The translations under genes were made by a program, and so were the position numbers. From contig WGOA01000067.1 of the NCBI GenBank assembly GCA_016124275.1, positions 1 to 36,284 of the forward strand: a DNA stretch of 36,284 nt, in the 5' to 3' direction. The notes under the pieces were generated by a model. That model saw only the letters and a program-made list of their open reading frames with translations. It was not told the origin of the DNA and ran no database searches. Positions 1 to 8,193 of the stretch are shown here, piece by piece. Source of the DNA: Bacteroidota bacterium. GTDB lineage: Bacteria > Bacteroidota > Bacteroidia > Chitinophagales > BACL12. Position 1 is the stretch's first letter. Each line of letters begins with the position of its first letter.

Positions 1-1329
1 ATCGGCGAATCCATCAACGAAGTCACCCTCAGCCAATGGCTGGTCGCTGACGGCGATTACGTGCGCATAGACCAGTCTATCTGCGAGTTCGAATCCGACA
101 AAGCCACCTTGGAGTTTCCCGCTGAAAAGGCCGGCAAGATCGCGTTTGTGGCCCAGGAAGGCCAGGATTTGAAAATCGGCGACCTGGTAGCGCGCATTGA
201 TACCGATGCAGAGGCCCCAGCCTCTTCTCCTCAATCTTCTGCTGAATCTTCCGGTGGAAAAGGTGCCGCGGGTCCCGCAACCGATTCGGCTAAAGCAAAA
301 CCAGCGGAGGCCCAGCCCGCGGCTGCAGCGGCGGCTACGGCTGCAAAAACTACCCCAGCTGCGGCATCCGGAAATGGGCAGCCCGCCAAATCCGGCACTG
401 GTGCTTCATCAGCATCAGCTGCCCCTGCTTCCGCACCGCATGCCAGCCCGCTGGCCGCAGCCATCATGGCGGATAAAGGCCTGTCGGCGGAGCGCATAAC
501 CGGCTCCGGTCCCGGCGGTCGAATTACACGGGCAGACGTCATCAAGGCGGTTCAAGCCGGATTGCCCGCCGCAGAAGCTGTTCGCTCGCTCAAGGCTTAC
601 AGCCGCGAGGCGCACAGCGAAAAAACCAGCCGCCTTCGCCAAACGGTTGCGCGGCGCCTGGTCGGGGTTAAAAACCAGACCGCCATGCTCACCACCTTCA
701 ACGAGGTGGACATGGGTCCGATCAATGACATGCGGGCCAAACACAAAGAAACGTTTGCCAAAAAGTTCGGGGTTAACCTGGGCTACATGAGTTTCTTTAC
801 GCGGGCCTGTTGCAATGCGCTCGCCGAGTTTCCCGCAGTGAACGCCTACTACGACGAGAAGGAAGTTCACTTCCATAACTATTGCGATGTATCCATCGCA
901 GTGAGCACACCGCGCGGCCTGGTCGTTCCCGTGCTGCGCAATGCAGAATCATTGGATATGCACGAAATTGAGGCCGGCATCAAAGACCTGGCCATCCGCG
1001 CCCGCGACGGCAAGCTGGCGCTGGAAGAAATGGAGGGCGGCACCTTCACCATCACGAACGGCGGGGTTTTTGGATCGCTGATGTCAACGCCTATCCTCAA
1101 TTCTCCGCAAAGTGCCATCCTGGGTATGCACAAAATCGAGGATCGCCCGATGGCCATCTGCGGGCAGGTTGTGATACGCCCCATGATGTACCTGGCCCTG
1201 TCTTACGACCACCGCATCATTGACGGCAAAGAGTCGGTGAGCTTCCTGGTTCGGGTCAAAGAGCAACTGGAGCATCCCGAGCAGCTGTTATTCGGCAAAG
1301 ATCCGGTGGAAGTGCTGCTGGGGCTTTGA
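1..1329 (+). CDS. odhB: Dihydrolipoyl succinyltransferase, E2 of 2-oxoglutarate dehydrogenase (5' partial)
   Basis: E2 core of the 2-oxoglutarate dehydrogenase complex, which transfers the succinyl group from lipoyl-lysine to CoA in the TCA cycle. The reading frame is already open at base 1 (IGESINEV...), so only a few N-terminal residues are missing; 442 residues are visible. Domains in order: lipoyl domain at visible residues 1-66 with the lipoylated Lys34 in ESDKATLEF; an Ala/Pro/Ser-rich swinging linker to about 140; an E3-binding domain around [15 protein letters not shown] and [11 protein letters not shown]; then the catalytic domain with the acyltransferase motif DHRIIDG at 403-409. 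The GESI...EVTL start of the lipoyl domain and the SDKAT context favour the succinyl over the pyruvate or branched-chain enzyme. The E1 gene is not in the window. It converges on the sigma factor gene with only 8 bp between stops. Confidence 0.95.
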   Translation: MGESINEVTLSQWLVADGDYVRIDQSICEFESDKATLEFPAEKAGKIAFVAQEGQDLKIGDLVARIDTDAEAPASSPQSSAESSGGKGAAGPATDSAKAKPAEAQPAAAAAATAAKTTPAAASGNGQPAKSGTGASSASAAPASAPHASPLAAAIMADKGLSAERITGSGPGGRITRADVIKAVQAGLPAAEAVRSLKAYSREAHSEKTSRLRQTVARRLVGVKNQTAMLTTFNEVDMGPINDMRAKHKETFAKKFGVNLGYMSFFTRACCNALAEFPAVNAYYDEKEVHFHNYCDVSIAVSTPRGLVVPVLRNAESLDMHEIEAGIKDLAIRARDGKLALEEMEGGTFTITNGGVFGSLMSTPILNSPQSAILGMHKIEDRPMAICGQVVIRPMMYLALSYDHRIIDGKESVSFLVRVKEQLEHPEQLLFGKDPVEVLLGL

Positions 1330-1337
1330 ACAAATGT

Positions 1338-2210
1338 TCAATTTTGTCCGGGCACCTGTTCTTCGCCCATGGCCATGCGGTTGCAGCGCAACAGTAAATC
1401 CTGCAAATCACTGCCATCGTTGCGCAGCGGGTCTATGCCGCTGATCAAGCGCGTGCGCAAGGCAAAAAGCTCCCGGCTGGAGGCTGAATCAGCTGCGGGC
1501 AACAGTGCTGCGCGAACGGCTGCCTCCTGTTGAACCTGTTTGGGGTTCAACCAGCCGTTTAACTCAGAACACTGGTGGCAAATGCCGGTTTTATTGATCA
1601 GCGCGCAGCGGGAATCAAAAATTTGGGTCATGACCTTGCGCGCTTTCTGAAGGCTGTATTTGACCGTCCCTTCTGATTTGTCCAGAATGACCATAATTTC
1701 TGCTATGGAAAAACTGTACACGTCCTTCAACATCAGGACTACTTCGTGTTCCAGAGGCAGTGTCTTGGCCATGCAGGTAAAGCAGGTGGCTACGTGTTCG
1801 CGAATGTCATAGCGACCGGATTCAGACAATCCAGGTTCCGGACGGGCGCTTTCCTCAATTTGCCGGGCCAGCTCGGGATTGCTCCGCACCAAAGTCTTTG
1901 CTTGTTCAGAGACATCGACCGTCCAGCGTTTTCTGCGTTTTAGCATGTTCCAGGCAAGGTTGGTGGCCAGGCGAAACACCCAAGTCTTGAGCGAGCTCTC
2001 GCCTCTGAATTGCGGCAATCGCTCGAATGCCCGGATAAACGCGTCATGGGTCAGGTCTTCCGCATCACTGCGGTTCGCGCTGAGCCGATAGAGATAAGCC
2101 TTGAGGCTGGGCTGAAAGGGAGCAAACAATTCCTGAAAGGCGCGAATGTCGCCCTTTTGCGCAGCCTTAAGCAGGGCGTCTGGCTGCTCCGAAGAAGGTG
2201 GGGTTTGCAT
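1338..2210 (-). CDS. RNA polymerase sigma-70 family factor with cysteine-rich C-terminal extension
   Basis: Alternative sigma factor of 290 residues. Region 2 is at about residues 25-95 (DAEDLTHDAFIRAFERLPQF, then SLKTWVFRLATNLAWN), and region 4 with its helix-turn-helix is at about 151-196 (SIAEIMVILDKSEGTVKYSL). It is longer than a usual ECF factor because about 90 residues follow region 4. Cysteines sit in pairs on both sides of region 4: C143-x2-C146 before it, and C202 and C211-x2-C214 (CHQCSELNG) after it. I start at the ATG at 2210, since the frame upstream to 2351 is only an open extension that crosses a perfect inverted repeat. No anti-sigma gene is adjacent. The regulon is unknown, and the cysteines suggest metal or redox control by inference only. 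Confidence 0.85.
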   Translation of the reverse strand: MQTPPSSEQPDALLKAAQKGDIRAFQELFAPFQPSLKAYLYRLSANRSDAEDLTHDAFIRAFERLPQFRGESSLKTWVFRLATNLAWNMLKRRKRWTVDVSEQAKTLVRSNPELARQIEESARPEPGLSESGRYDIREHVATCFTCMAKTLPLEHEVVLMLKDVYSFSIAEIMVILDKSEGTVKYSLQKARKVMTQIFDSRCALINKTGICHQCSELNGWLNPKQVQQEAAVRAALLPAADSASSRELFALRTRLISGIDPLRNDGSDLQDLLLRCNRMAMGEEQVPGQN

Positions 2211-2233
2211 GGTTTTGTTTCTAAAGGGTAAAA

Positions 2234-2272
2234 TACCCCGGACATTCTTTTTGAAGAGAAAAATCCGGGGTA
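2234..2272. repeat. 9-bp perfect inverted repeat upstream of the sigma factor gene
   Basis: TACCCCGGA at 2234-2242 is repeated in reverse complement as TCCGGGGTA at 2264-2272, with a 21-nt A/T-rich spacer. It lies 24-62 bp upstream of the sigma factor ATG and downstream of the stop of the MDR gene, all on the minus strand. It may be a regulator site, a leader hairpin, or a terminator for the MDR gene; the T-tract after it is short (ATTTTA). Confidence 0.5.
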
Positions 2273-2380
2273 ATGCGGAGCGCGCGTCCCCGCTGCTCCA
2301 ACAGCCTGTATTCAGGGAAGTGATTTTGGCGGCATTCACTAAGGCAGCCAAGGAACAAGCGGGCAGAAGTTAAGCAAGCT

Positions 2381-3442
2381 TCAGGGCAGCAAAACCACCT
2401 TTCCGATGGTACTGCGCGCCTCTACCTGGCGCTGGGCTTCGGCTGCCTGCGAGAGCGCAAAAGTGTTGGTCACCGGCACTTGCAGCATGCCTTGAGCCAC
2501 TTTGCCGATTACCTCCCCAAGCGCTGCCTGCCATTCCGCAGGGCGATGTTGAATCCAATGGGCCAGGTTAAACGAGAGCAGCGATTGCCCCTGGTTGACA
2601 AAATGCTCGGAATCCACATAGCCCGGTTCCCCACTGGCGGAACCGTACACCACGGCTGTTCCTCCGGGCTTCAGGCATTGAAAACACTCGCGGTAAATGC
2701 GCCCGCCCACCGGATCCAACACGAGGTCAACGGGTTGACCGTTGTTGGCGGCAAGAACCTGCTCGGTCCAATCTGACTCTGCATAACATACACTATGGTG
2801 CGCACCAAGCGAGGCCACCGCTTCCAACTTAGCGGAAGATCCCACCGCTGCAATAACCCGTGCTCCGGCCTGCCTGGCCAATTGAACCAACAGCGATCCT
2901 ACGCCACCAGCGGCTGCGGTCAGCAAAAGGGCCCTTCCCTCGAGCGCGCCTAACGCTTGCGCAGCCACCTGGTGCAACAACAATTGCGCGGTGCAACCTT
3001 GCACAAACAGCGCGGTTGCCTGGGCAGATCCAATGGCGTCGGGCAATGGAATGCAATAGGCTGCCGGAGCAAGGGCATACTCGGCATAGCCCCCTCCGCC
3101 GGGCAAAATAGCCAGCACACGCATGCCGGGCTGCAGCGCCGGTCCTGGCCGCTGCTCCGGGACTTCATCAGCAGCGTGGAGCGCTGGTCCCAGCGCCACG
3201 ATGTCGCCTACCGCCTCAGCCCCTGGAACAAAAGGAAGGGCCGTGGGCATAAAATAGGTGTTCCTGCGGCGCAGGATGTCCGAAAAGTTGACGCCAGCGG
3301 CTGCTACGCGAATCAACACCTGGCCGGCAGCCGGCTCGGGAATCGGGACGTGGTGGTTTTGTAAAACACTGGCTTCGCCAAACTGGTCCATTCGAACCAC
3401 CTGCATTTTGGTGCCAGGGCTTTTGGTCATTTTCTGGGTCAT
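2381..3442 (-). CDS. NADPH:quinone reductase-like MDR oxidoreductase
   Basis: Zinc-independent member of the medium-chain dehydrogenase/reductase superfamily, 353 residues, normal length for quinone oxidoreductases. The N-terminal catalytic domain has the GroES-like fold signature (AGQVLIRVAAAGVNFSDILR); the Rossmann domain carries LLTAAAGGVGSLLVQLAR, the usual AxxGGVG nucleotide-binding turn, followed by the DLVLDPVGG element. The zinc-ligand cysteines of alcohol dehydrogenases are absent. It should reduce quinones or enones with NADPH in the cytosol; the real substrate cannot be told. Start is ATG at 3442, with in-frame ATGs at 3430 and 3406 as alternatives. It lies between the sigma factor and DUF2752 genes on the same strand, with 113 bp upstream that hold an inverted repeat. 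Confidence 0.85.
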   Translation of the reverse strand: MTQKMTKSPGTKMQVVRMDQFGEASVLQNHHVPIPEPAAGQVLIRVAAAGVNFSDILRRRNTYFMPTALPFVPGAEAVGDIVALGPALHAADEVPEQRPGPALQPGMRVLAILPGGGGYAEYALAPAAYCIPLPDAIGSAQATALFVQGCTAQLLLHQVAAQALGALEGRALLLTAAAGGVGSLLVQLARQAGARVIAAVGSSAKLEAVASLGAHHSVCYAESDWTEQVLAANNGQPVDLVLDPVGGRIYRECFQCLKPGGTAVVYGSASGEPGYVDSEHFVNQGQSLLSFNLAHWIQHRPAEWQAALGEVIGKVAQGMLQVPVTNTFALSQAAEAQRQVEARSTIGKVVLLP

Positions 3443-3448
3443 CGTTAT

Positions 3449-3482
3449 AGGTATTTAGGGGTATCCGTTAGGGTGAATACCT
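3449..3482. repeat. Inverted repeat immediately upstream of the MDR oxidoreductase gene
   Basis: AGGTATT at 3449-3455 and AATACCT at 3476-3482 form a perfect 7-bp inverted repeat with a 20-bp spacer, extended outward by ATA and TAT with one extra base. It begins 7 bp upstream of the MDR start codon, where a repressor operator or a 5' hairpin could act. No regulator gene is adjacent. Confidence 0.4.
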
Positions 3483-3513
3483 GTATGGACCAATGAGCCC
3501 GCCTTTTCGGATG

Positions 3514-3532
3514 AACGCGGAGCGTTTTTTTT
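3514..3532 (+). terminator. Short hairpin plus T-tract, terminator-like, no plus-strand gene upstream
   Basis: AACGC-GGA-GCGTT forms a 5-bp stem that runs into eight T residues (3525-3532), reading on the plus strand. Both flanking genes are on the minus strand, so it would only stop antisense or small-RNA transcription. The stem is short and this may be chance. Confidence 0.25.
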
Positions 3533-3555
3533 CAAAAAAGCCATCTATAAAAGTT

Positions 3556-3924
3556 CTAGACCGGAGCAATGCCGCTTAAAAACGGCAGATTTCGGGCAAT
3601 GGCATACAACAGCGCCAGGCCCAGCAGCCCGTACCAAATTCGTTTGTCCGGCCAGGGTTTGCGCGCATAACCCCACCAGAGCCAAAGCGCTATAGCTGGC
3701 AGGGCCAGGACCACCAGGGCATTGTCGCGCAGCGCCGGCAAAACCTGCCCTTGGGCCAGATGAGCCAGCGCCCGCTCACCGCCGCAGGCAGGGCAATGGG
3801 TGCCCGTGAGCTGCAGCCAGGGGCAAACCGGGCGCCCATACAAGCCCAGGCTGTCTAAGACCAGCACCCCACCCAAAAAAAGGGACAGGACCAGCAACAA
3901 TCGGAGTCGGGCGGCAAAGGTCAT
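3556..3924 (-). CDS. DUF2752 family membrane protein
   Basis: Small membrane protein of 122 residues with a hydrophobic N-terminal segment (LLLVLSLFLGGVLVLDSLGL), the DUF2752 signature CPWLQLTGTHCPACGGERA (conserved CP..., TG..CP.CG..RA), then two more hydrophobic segments. The biochemical function of DUF2752 is not established. The start at ATG 3924 is preferred over a TTG codon at 3933. The gene is divergent from the endonuclease-like gene, the two start codons being only 48 bp apart, so their promoters must overlap. A near match to the Bacteroidota -7 element (TATTTTGG) lies in that space on the minus strand. Confidence 0.8.
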   Translation of the reverse strand: MTFAARLRLLLVLSLFLGGVLVLDSLGLYGRPVCPWLQLTGTHCPACGGERALAHLAQGQVLPALRDNALVVLALPAIALWLWWGYARKPWPDKRIWYGLLGLALLYAIARNLPFLSGIAPV

Positions 3925-3972
3925 TTCGGGCAACGATGCCCAAAATAGGGCGTATTTTAGGCCTTCTTAAGT

Positions 3973-5121
3973 ATGAACGTGAACAACATTTTCCCGGCCT
4001 TCGCTATTCTGCTGTTTGCAGCCTGCCTGACCCCGGCAAATGCGCTGGCTCAACGCAGCGGGCAAGCCCCTGCGAAAGGGGAAAAAAAAGTGTCCAATAC
4101 CGTGGTGTTCTACAATGTAGAGAACCTTTTTGACACGTTGGACGATCCCAATAAGTCAGATGAAGACTTTACGCCTGGATCAGAACTGCAATGGAGCCAC
4201 GCGCGTTACGAAGCCAAATTGGACGGCCTGACCAAAGTATTGCTGGCGGCCGGCGAAGGTCAGCCCCCGCTGTTGATCGGCCTGGCGGAGGTGGAGAACG
4301 CTGCGGTGGTGCAGGCGCTGGGCCAACGCATCAGCCGGAAAGTGGCGGAAAAGGATTCCGCTGACCCGCAGCGGCGCAACGCGCGGAGCCAAGTTGTTGC
4401 CTACGAAGTTGCGCATGTAGAAAGCCCTGATGTGCGCGGAATCGATTGTGCATTGCTGGTTTTAACCGGGAAGAATGGGTTCAAGATTAACGCCGTGCGC
4501 GGGATCAGGCTCAACTTTCCTCTAGATACTTCGTATAAAAGCAGAGATGTTTTGTATATAAGCGGTCGGCTTCGCGGCCAACGCGAACCGCTGCACATTT
4601 TTGTCAACCATTGGCCTTCGCGGCGGGGCGGTGAGGCGGAGAGCAGCGCCAACCGCGGCATTGCAGCGACGGCCCTGCGCAAGGTGGTGGACAGCCTTCG
4701 AACGGCCGAAAGCAACCCGCTTATCCTCATCATGGGCGACTTCAACGACGAGCCGGACAACCAAAGCCTGACCGAAATTCTCGGCGCCCGCACCGCGATG
4801 CCCACTGACGACGCAACCGCGTCGGCCGGCGACCTGATCAACCTGATGGGCCCCGCCAATGCGCTCGGCGAAGGCAGCTACAATTACCAGGGCAACTGGA
4901 ACATGCTTGATCAGTTTGTGGTGAGCACCGCACTCTTGCCCGACACCGAATGCCGCCGCTGCCTGGGGGTCCGCGATGCGGCAACCTTCCGGCAGGATTG
5001 GATGATGTTCGTCTCAGACCGCTACGGCGCCACGCCCAGCCGCACCTATGGCGGCCCCAACTACTACGGTGGAGTTTCCGACCATTTACCCATTCGCCTG
5101 ACGCTGCAGGGTCCGCGTTAG
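3973..5121 (+). CDS. Secreted endonuclease/exonuclease/phosphatase family protein
   Basis: 382 residues with an N-terminal signal peptide (hydrophobic IFPAFAILLFAACL, likely cleavage after ANALA). The DNase I/EEP fold is recognised by VVFYNVENLFDTLDDP at the start of the mature domain, by LIMGDFNDEPDNQS (the metal-binding and catalytic GDFND) and by the terminal GVSDHLPIRL (catalytic SDH). Such proteins hydrolyse phosphodiesters in nucleic acids or phosphate esters of lipids or sugars; the substrate cannot be told. Export suggests a role in the periplasm or outside, for example phosphate or nucleotide scavenging. It is followed by the RmlD-like gene after 11 bp, which suggests co-transcription. 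Confidence 0.85.
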   Translation: MNVNNIFPAFAILLFAACLTPANALAQRSGQAPAKGEKKVSNTVVFYNVENLFDTLDDPNKSDEDFTPGSELQWSHARYEAKLDGLTKVLLAAGEGQPPLLIGLAEVENAAVVQALGQRISRKVAEKDSADPQRRNARSQVVAYEVAHVESPDVRGIDCALLVLTGKNGFKINAVRGIRLNFPLDTSYKSRDVLYISGRLRGQREPLHIFVNHWPSRRGGEAESSANRGIAATALRKVVDSLRTAESNPLILIMGDFNDEPDNQSLTEILGARTAMPTDDATASAGDLINLMGPANALGEGSYNYQGNWNMLDQFVVSTALLPDTECRRCLGVRDAATFRQDWMMFVSDRYGATPSRTYGGPNYYGGVSDHLPIRLTLQGPR

Positions 5122-5132
5122 TGCTGCTAAGC

Positions 5133-6005
5133 ATGGCTGATTTTTCCCATGTTTTGGTCAGTGGCGCTACGGGTTTTCTCGGAGCGTCGCTGTTGCGCCA
5201 TGCTCCCTTCGGGACGCGGTTGTCGCTGGGTTTAAGTTCCCGGGGAATGGCTGCCTGGGCAGACGCAACCGTTTCGGAGCACGACAACCTGTTGCGTCAT
5301 TTGCCGGCGAACACTGCGGCAGAGCCCCTGCTGCTGGATTTGGAAAGCCCGGAGCAATGCCTGGATACGGTGAGGAACTTGCGCCCGCAAGCCATTCTGC
5401 ACGCCGCTGCCCTGGCCGATACGGGAGCTTGCGAGCGCGAGCCTGAGCGCTCGTGGCGCGTGAACGTACTGGCTGCGGAGGCCCTGGCTTTGGGTGCTGC
5501 AGCGCTCGGAATTCCGCTGCTGTTCTGCTCCACCGACCTGGTCTTTGGCGGAGACAAAGCGCCGTACCATCCCGGTGACCCGGTGGCACCGTTGATGGTG
5601 TACGGCCGGCACAAAGCAGAAGCGGAACAACGGGTCAGGGCCGCTTGTCCCCGGGCGCTGGTGGCCAGGCTTCCACTGATGTACGGCCATAGTTCCTTAT
5701 CCGGTCGCGGCATGGTGGGCGATTTGCTGGACAAGCTCAGGCGCGGTGAGGAAGTGCGGCTGTTTCACGATGAGTTCCGAAGCATGGCGGATGCCGACGA
5801 TGTTGCGGCGCGCTTGTGGCAGGCGTTGACCTGGCCGGCGGGCATCTACCACCTGGGCGGACCGGAGCGTTTATCGCGGTATGCGTTTGGAGTAAGGCTT
5901 GCGCAGCAGCACGGTCTGGACCCCAACCTGATTCTGCCCGTTTCACAAGCCGATGTTCAAACGGGCACGCCTCGCCCCCGCGATGTTTCCTTGGTGAACT
6001 CCTGA
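5133..6005 (+). CDS. RmlD-like NAD(P)-dependent sugar reductase/epimerase (extended SDR)
   Basis: 290 residues. Rossmann motif VLVSGATGFLGASLL at the N-terminus, active-site region STDLVFGG followed by the catalytic YGRHK (YxxxK), and a C-terminal substrate region ending in PRPRDVSL, typical of the dTDP-4-dehydrorhamnose reductase (RmlD) subfamily. The family reduces nucleotide-sugar ketones; no rmlABC genes are near, so a dTDP-rhamnose role is unproven and a generic sugar-nucleotide epimerase/reductase is safer. The frame stays open upstream to 4950, inside the previous gene, but homology begins at the ATG at 5133, 11 bp after the preceding stop. Confidence 0.8.
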   Translation: MADFSHVLVSGATGFLGASLLRHAPFGTRLSLGLSSRGMAAWADATVSEHDNLLRHLPANTAAEPLLLDLESPEQCLDTVRNLRPQAILHAAALADTGACEREPERSWRVNVLAAEALALGAAALGIPLLFCSTDLVFGGDKAPYHPGDPVAPLMVYGRHKAEAEQRVRAACPRALVARLPLMYGHSSLSGRGMVGDLLDKLRRGEEVRLFHDEFRSMADADDVAARLWQALTWPAGIYHLGGPERLSRYAFGVRLAQQHGLDPNLILPVSQADVQTGTPRPRDVSLVNS

Positions 6006-6042
6006 AAATTTCAACACCCAAGCGCACAACATTTATTATAAT

Positions 6043-7248
6043 ATGTCTAAGAAAAATAATATACATATAAAAGATCTTCATGGTCTGGCCAAAGTTGGGC
6101 AGGATGCCGTTGTGCACGCCAGTCACGTCATTGAAGACTTTCAGCGCCGGATCATTCACCCGCCCTTGCTGCCCTCGACCCCTATTCAGGGGTTTGTTTC
6201 CGCCATTTCCGCTGCCGTGCACAAAACCCTGCGCTTTACCGCCCGGCGCGTGGGCAGCACGCTGCAGGATGCGCTGAACCTCCTGGATCAGGAGCAACCC
6301 ACCGGCATTCGGTTTGGCAACAAGCGAGCCATGCTGGCCATCGCGAATGGCGTGTTTGGCGACTACCTGCTTCGCAACAACAATCCACTGGCGCAACCCA
6401 TGCAGGTCAAGTTTCAGGAAACGCCACTGACCCCTGCTAACGTGGCCACCGCGCTGCACGATCATGCCGCAAGCGGCAAAATCGTCTTGCTTGTGCACGG
6501 ACTTTGCATGGATGACGCCGGTTGGACCCGAAATGATCACAACCACGGTACAGCGTTAGCCGATGCATTTGGCATGACCCCGCTTTTCCTGCACTACAAC
6601 ACCGGATTGCATATCTCTGAGAATGGCGCCAGTTTAAGCGATGCTTTGGAAAGCTTGCTGGTTGCCTGGCCGGTTCCCGTTCAGGAATTAGTGATTGTGG
6701 CTCACAGCATGGGGGGCTTGGTCAGTCGAAGTGCTGTTGCGCTCGGGCAACAGGATAGCAAAACGTGGGTGCACAAGCTTAAAAAAATAATCTTCCTGGG
6801 AACGCCACACCACGGAACTTCGCTTGAAAAAGTGGGCAACTATGTGCACGCGCTGCTGGACGCCCTGCCCTACACCAAACCGCTGGCAAAACTCGGCGGA
6901 TTGCGCAGTGCCGGGATTTCCGACTTGCGGTTTGGCAACCTGGTTGCGCAAGATTGGAACGGCCAGGATCGTTTTGCCGCCCACAAAGATGCGCGGCAGC
7001 CGTTACCCCTTCCCCCGCAAGTCAGCTGCTTCGCCATCGCTGCCACCTTGGGCCAGGATGAGGCCGATTTGAAAACGCAGCTGGCCGGCGATGGCCTCGT
7101 GCCTTTGGACAGCGCGCTGGGCCGTCATAAGCACCCAAAGCATCAGCTGACGTTTGCGGACACGCACACGCTCCACAGCGTCGGGCACATGGATTTGCTC
7201 AGCGACCAAAACGCGCTTGCAGTCATGCAAAACTGGTTGCAGCACTGA
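6043..7248 (+). CDS. Lipase-like alpha/beta hydrolase (PGAP1-like)
   Basis: 401 residues without a clear signal peptide. The alpha/beta hydrolase core starts near residue 147 with the oxyanion loop VLLVHGLCMDD, continues to the nucleophile elbow AHSMGGLVSRS (Ser222), then IFLGTPHHGTSLEK, typical of lipases and PGAP1-like hydrolases, an acidic candidate in DGLVPLDSALG, and a late His in SVGHMDLLS. The 140-residue N-terminal part is helical and not recognised. It probably cleaves an ester of a lipid; the substrate is unknown. Upstream 37 bp are A/T-rich (ATTTATTATAAT next to the ATG). The gene ends at a strong hairpin shared with the convergent dsrE-like gene. Confidence 0.8.
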   Translation: MSKKNNIHIKDLHGLAKVGQDAVVHASHVIEDFQRRIIHPPLLPSTPIQGFVSAISAAVHKTLRFTARRVGSTLQDALNLLDQEQPTGIRFGNKRAMLAIANGVFGDYLLRNNNPLAQPMQVKFQETPLTPANVATALHDHAASGKIVLLVHGLCMDDAGWTRNDHNHGTALADAFGMTPLFLHYNTGLHISENGASLSDALESLLVAWPVPVQELVIVAHSMGGLVSRSAVALGQQDSKTWVHKLKKIIFLGTPHHGTSLEKVGNYVHALLDALPYTKPLAKLGGLRSAGISDLRFGNLVAQDWNGQDRFAAHKDARQPLPLPPQVSCFAIAATLGQDEADLKTQLAGDGLVPLDSALGRHKHPKHQLTFADTHTLHSVGHMDLLSDQNALAVMQNWLQH

Positions 7249-7272
7249 TGGTGTGTCGGGCATAGGTCAATG

Positions 7273-7313
7273 AACAAACCGGGCGCTGCGCTTACGGCTG
7301 CGCCCGGTCTGTT
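7273..7313. terminator. Bidirectional hairpin between convergent lipase-like and dsrE-like genes
   Basis: ACCGGGCGC at 7278-7286 pairs with GCGCCCGGT at 7300-7308, a 9-bp GC stem with a 13-nt loop. The stem extends outward by AACA/TGTT with one mismatch to span 7273-7313. It lies 25 bp after the lipase-like stop and 29 bp from the dsrE-like stop. There is no clear T-tract on either strand, so termination is inferred from stem strength and position. Confidence 0.6.
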
Positions 7314-7341
7314 GTTGGCCAGTTGCGTTGTTTAACGTTGT

Positions 7342-7824
7342 TCAAACAAACAGCATGTGGGTGCCCGCACCTGTGCCCTGTTTGTAAAAGTCCCCAACGG
7401 TAAGCACCCCATCCATATCGTCGTACAAGTCTTCGCGCTTGTAGTGGAACATGTCCATGGCCAGTTTACAGGCCCAAAGCTTAACCCCGGATGCTTTCAG
7501 GATATCCAAAAATTCGTGCACATCCGGCATGTCAATCCGCTCCATTTCCTTTTTCATCATGTGCGTGGCCAGCGCTTCCATGCCGGGAAGACCGCCGAGC
7601 ATGGTGGGCATGTGCATCGCTGGGTTGCCCACGGTGGCCACATGCAAGTGCTCCAGTTTTTTCTTGTGAACGGCTTCCAAACCGAAGAAGGTAAAAAACA
7701 ACTCGGCTTCAATACCTTCCATACGGGCACCATTGGCCAGCACGAAGGCGGCATAAACATTCTCCAGAGTAGCCTTGGAGAGAATGATCATCATTTTGCG
7801 AACTTCACCGTTATCCTGGCTCAT
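7342..7824 (-). CDS. DsrE/DsrF/DrsH-like sulfur-transfer family protein
   Basis: 160 residues of the DsrE fold. It opens with MMIILSKATLENVYAAFVLA, contains the glycine/methionine-rich loop MPTMLGGLPGMEALAT, and has one cysteine, Cys119, in VKLWACKLAMDMF, at the position of the conserved cysteine of the DsrE2-like group. Members bind persulfide sulfur on that cysteine and hand it on. It is the last gene of the sqr-tusE-dsrE operon, 42 bp after the tusE stop, which supports a role in moving sulfane sulfur made by the flavoprotein. The sequence has a hydrophobic flavour but no clear membrane segment. A peroxiredoxin-like annotation sometimes given to this family is not supported by any motif. 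Confidence 0.8.
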   Translation of the reverse strand: MSQDNGEVRKMMIILSKATLENVYAAFVLANGARMEGIEAELFFTFFGLEAVHKKKLEHLHVATVGNPAMHMPTMLGGLPGMEALATHMMKKEMERIDMPDVHEFLDILKASGVKLWACKLAMDMFHYKREDLYDDMDGVLTVGDFYKQGTGAGTHMLFV

Positions 7825-7866
7825 GGCTTGGGCATTTATGCGTTAAAATTGACGGGCCGATAGGCG

Positions 7867-8175
7867 TTAAATACAACTGACGGGTTTAGGAATGCCAGCA
7901 ATTTTTGACGCGGTTTTCAGCGGCGCCATAGGAAACAACTGGTAAAACTCCTTGATGTCCACCACGCCGCTTTTTCCAATTCGCCGAATGCTTAAGGGCA
8001 CTTCGTTCTTGAATTCGCGCTGCAGGTAAGCAATGACCTCCCAGTGGCGCGCGGTCATGCCGATGTTAGCTTCCTGGGCAATCGCGGAGCCCACTTCCTG
8101 GTTCCATTGTGAGAAATCAGTCAGGTAGCCTTCTTCGTTGACCTTCAGGACCGTATTAGCTATGGTTTTTTCCAT
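7867..8175 (-). CDS. tusE: TusE/DsrC family sulfur carrier with a single C-terminal cysteine
   Basis: 102 residues, normal length for TusE/DsrC. Family features include EEGYLTDFSQWNQEVG, the T-x-x-HWEVI segment and the conserved C-terminal arm ending KPVSCI. The penultimate Cys101 is the CysA that accepts sulfur. DsrC proper has a second cysteine (CysB) ten residues before it (C-x10-C); here that position is Ser90 (LKTASKIAG). The protein is therefore of the TusE-like, single-cysteine type and cannot form the DsrC intramolecular disulfide or trisulfide. It sits 18 bp after the SQR gene and 42 bp before the DsrE-like gene, so its partner is more likely that pair than tRNA thiolation, though no TusB/C/D genes are visible to settle this. 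Confidence 0.85.
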   Translation of the reverse strand: MEKTIANTVLKVNEEGYLTDFSQWNQEVGSAIAQEANIGMTARHWEVIAYLQREFKNEVPLSIRRIGKSGVVDIKEFYQLFPMAPLKTASKIAGIPKPVSCI

Positions 8176-8193
8176 GATCGTAAATGGTTGGTG

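Noticed and set aside
4950..5132. 61-residue N-terminal extension of the RmlD-like protein inside the preceding gene
   Set aside because: The extension overlaps the end of the endonuclease-like gene, has no homology features, and the Rossmann motif begins right after the ATG at 5133.
7357..7863. 168-residue open frame antisense to the dsrE-like gene
   Set aside because: The DsrE-like protein on the minus strand is supported by family motifs and operon context; the His-rich antisense product is a shadow.
7867..8175. Dissimilatory DsrC
   Set aside because: The second conserved cysteine is Ser90 and no dsrAB, dsrMK or hdr genes are present; the protein is of the single-cysteine TusE-like type.
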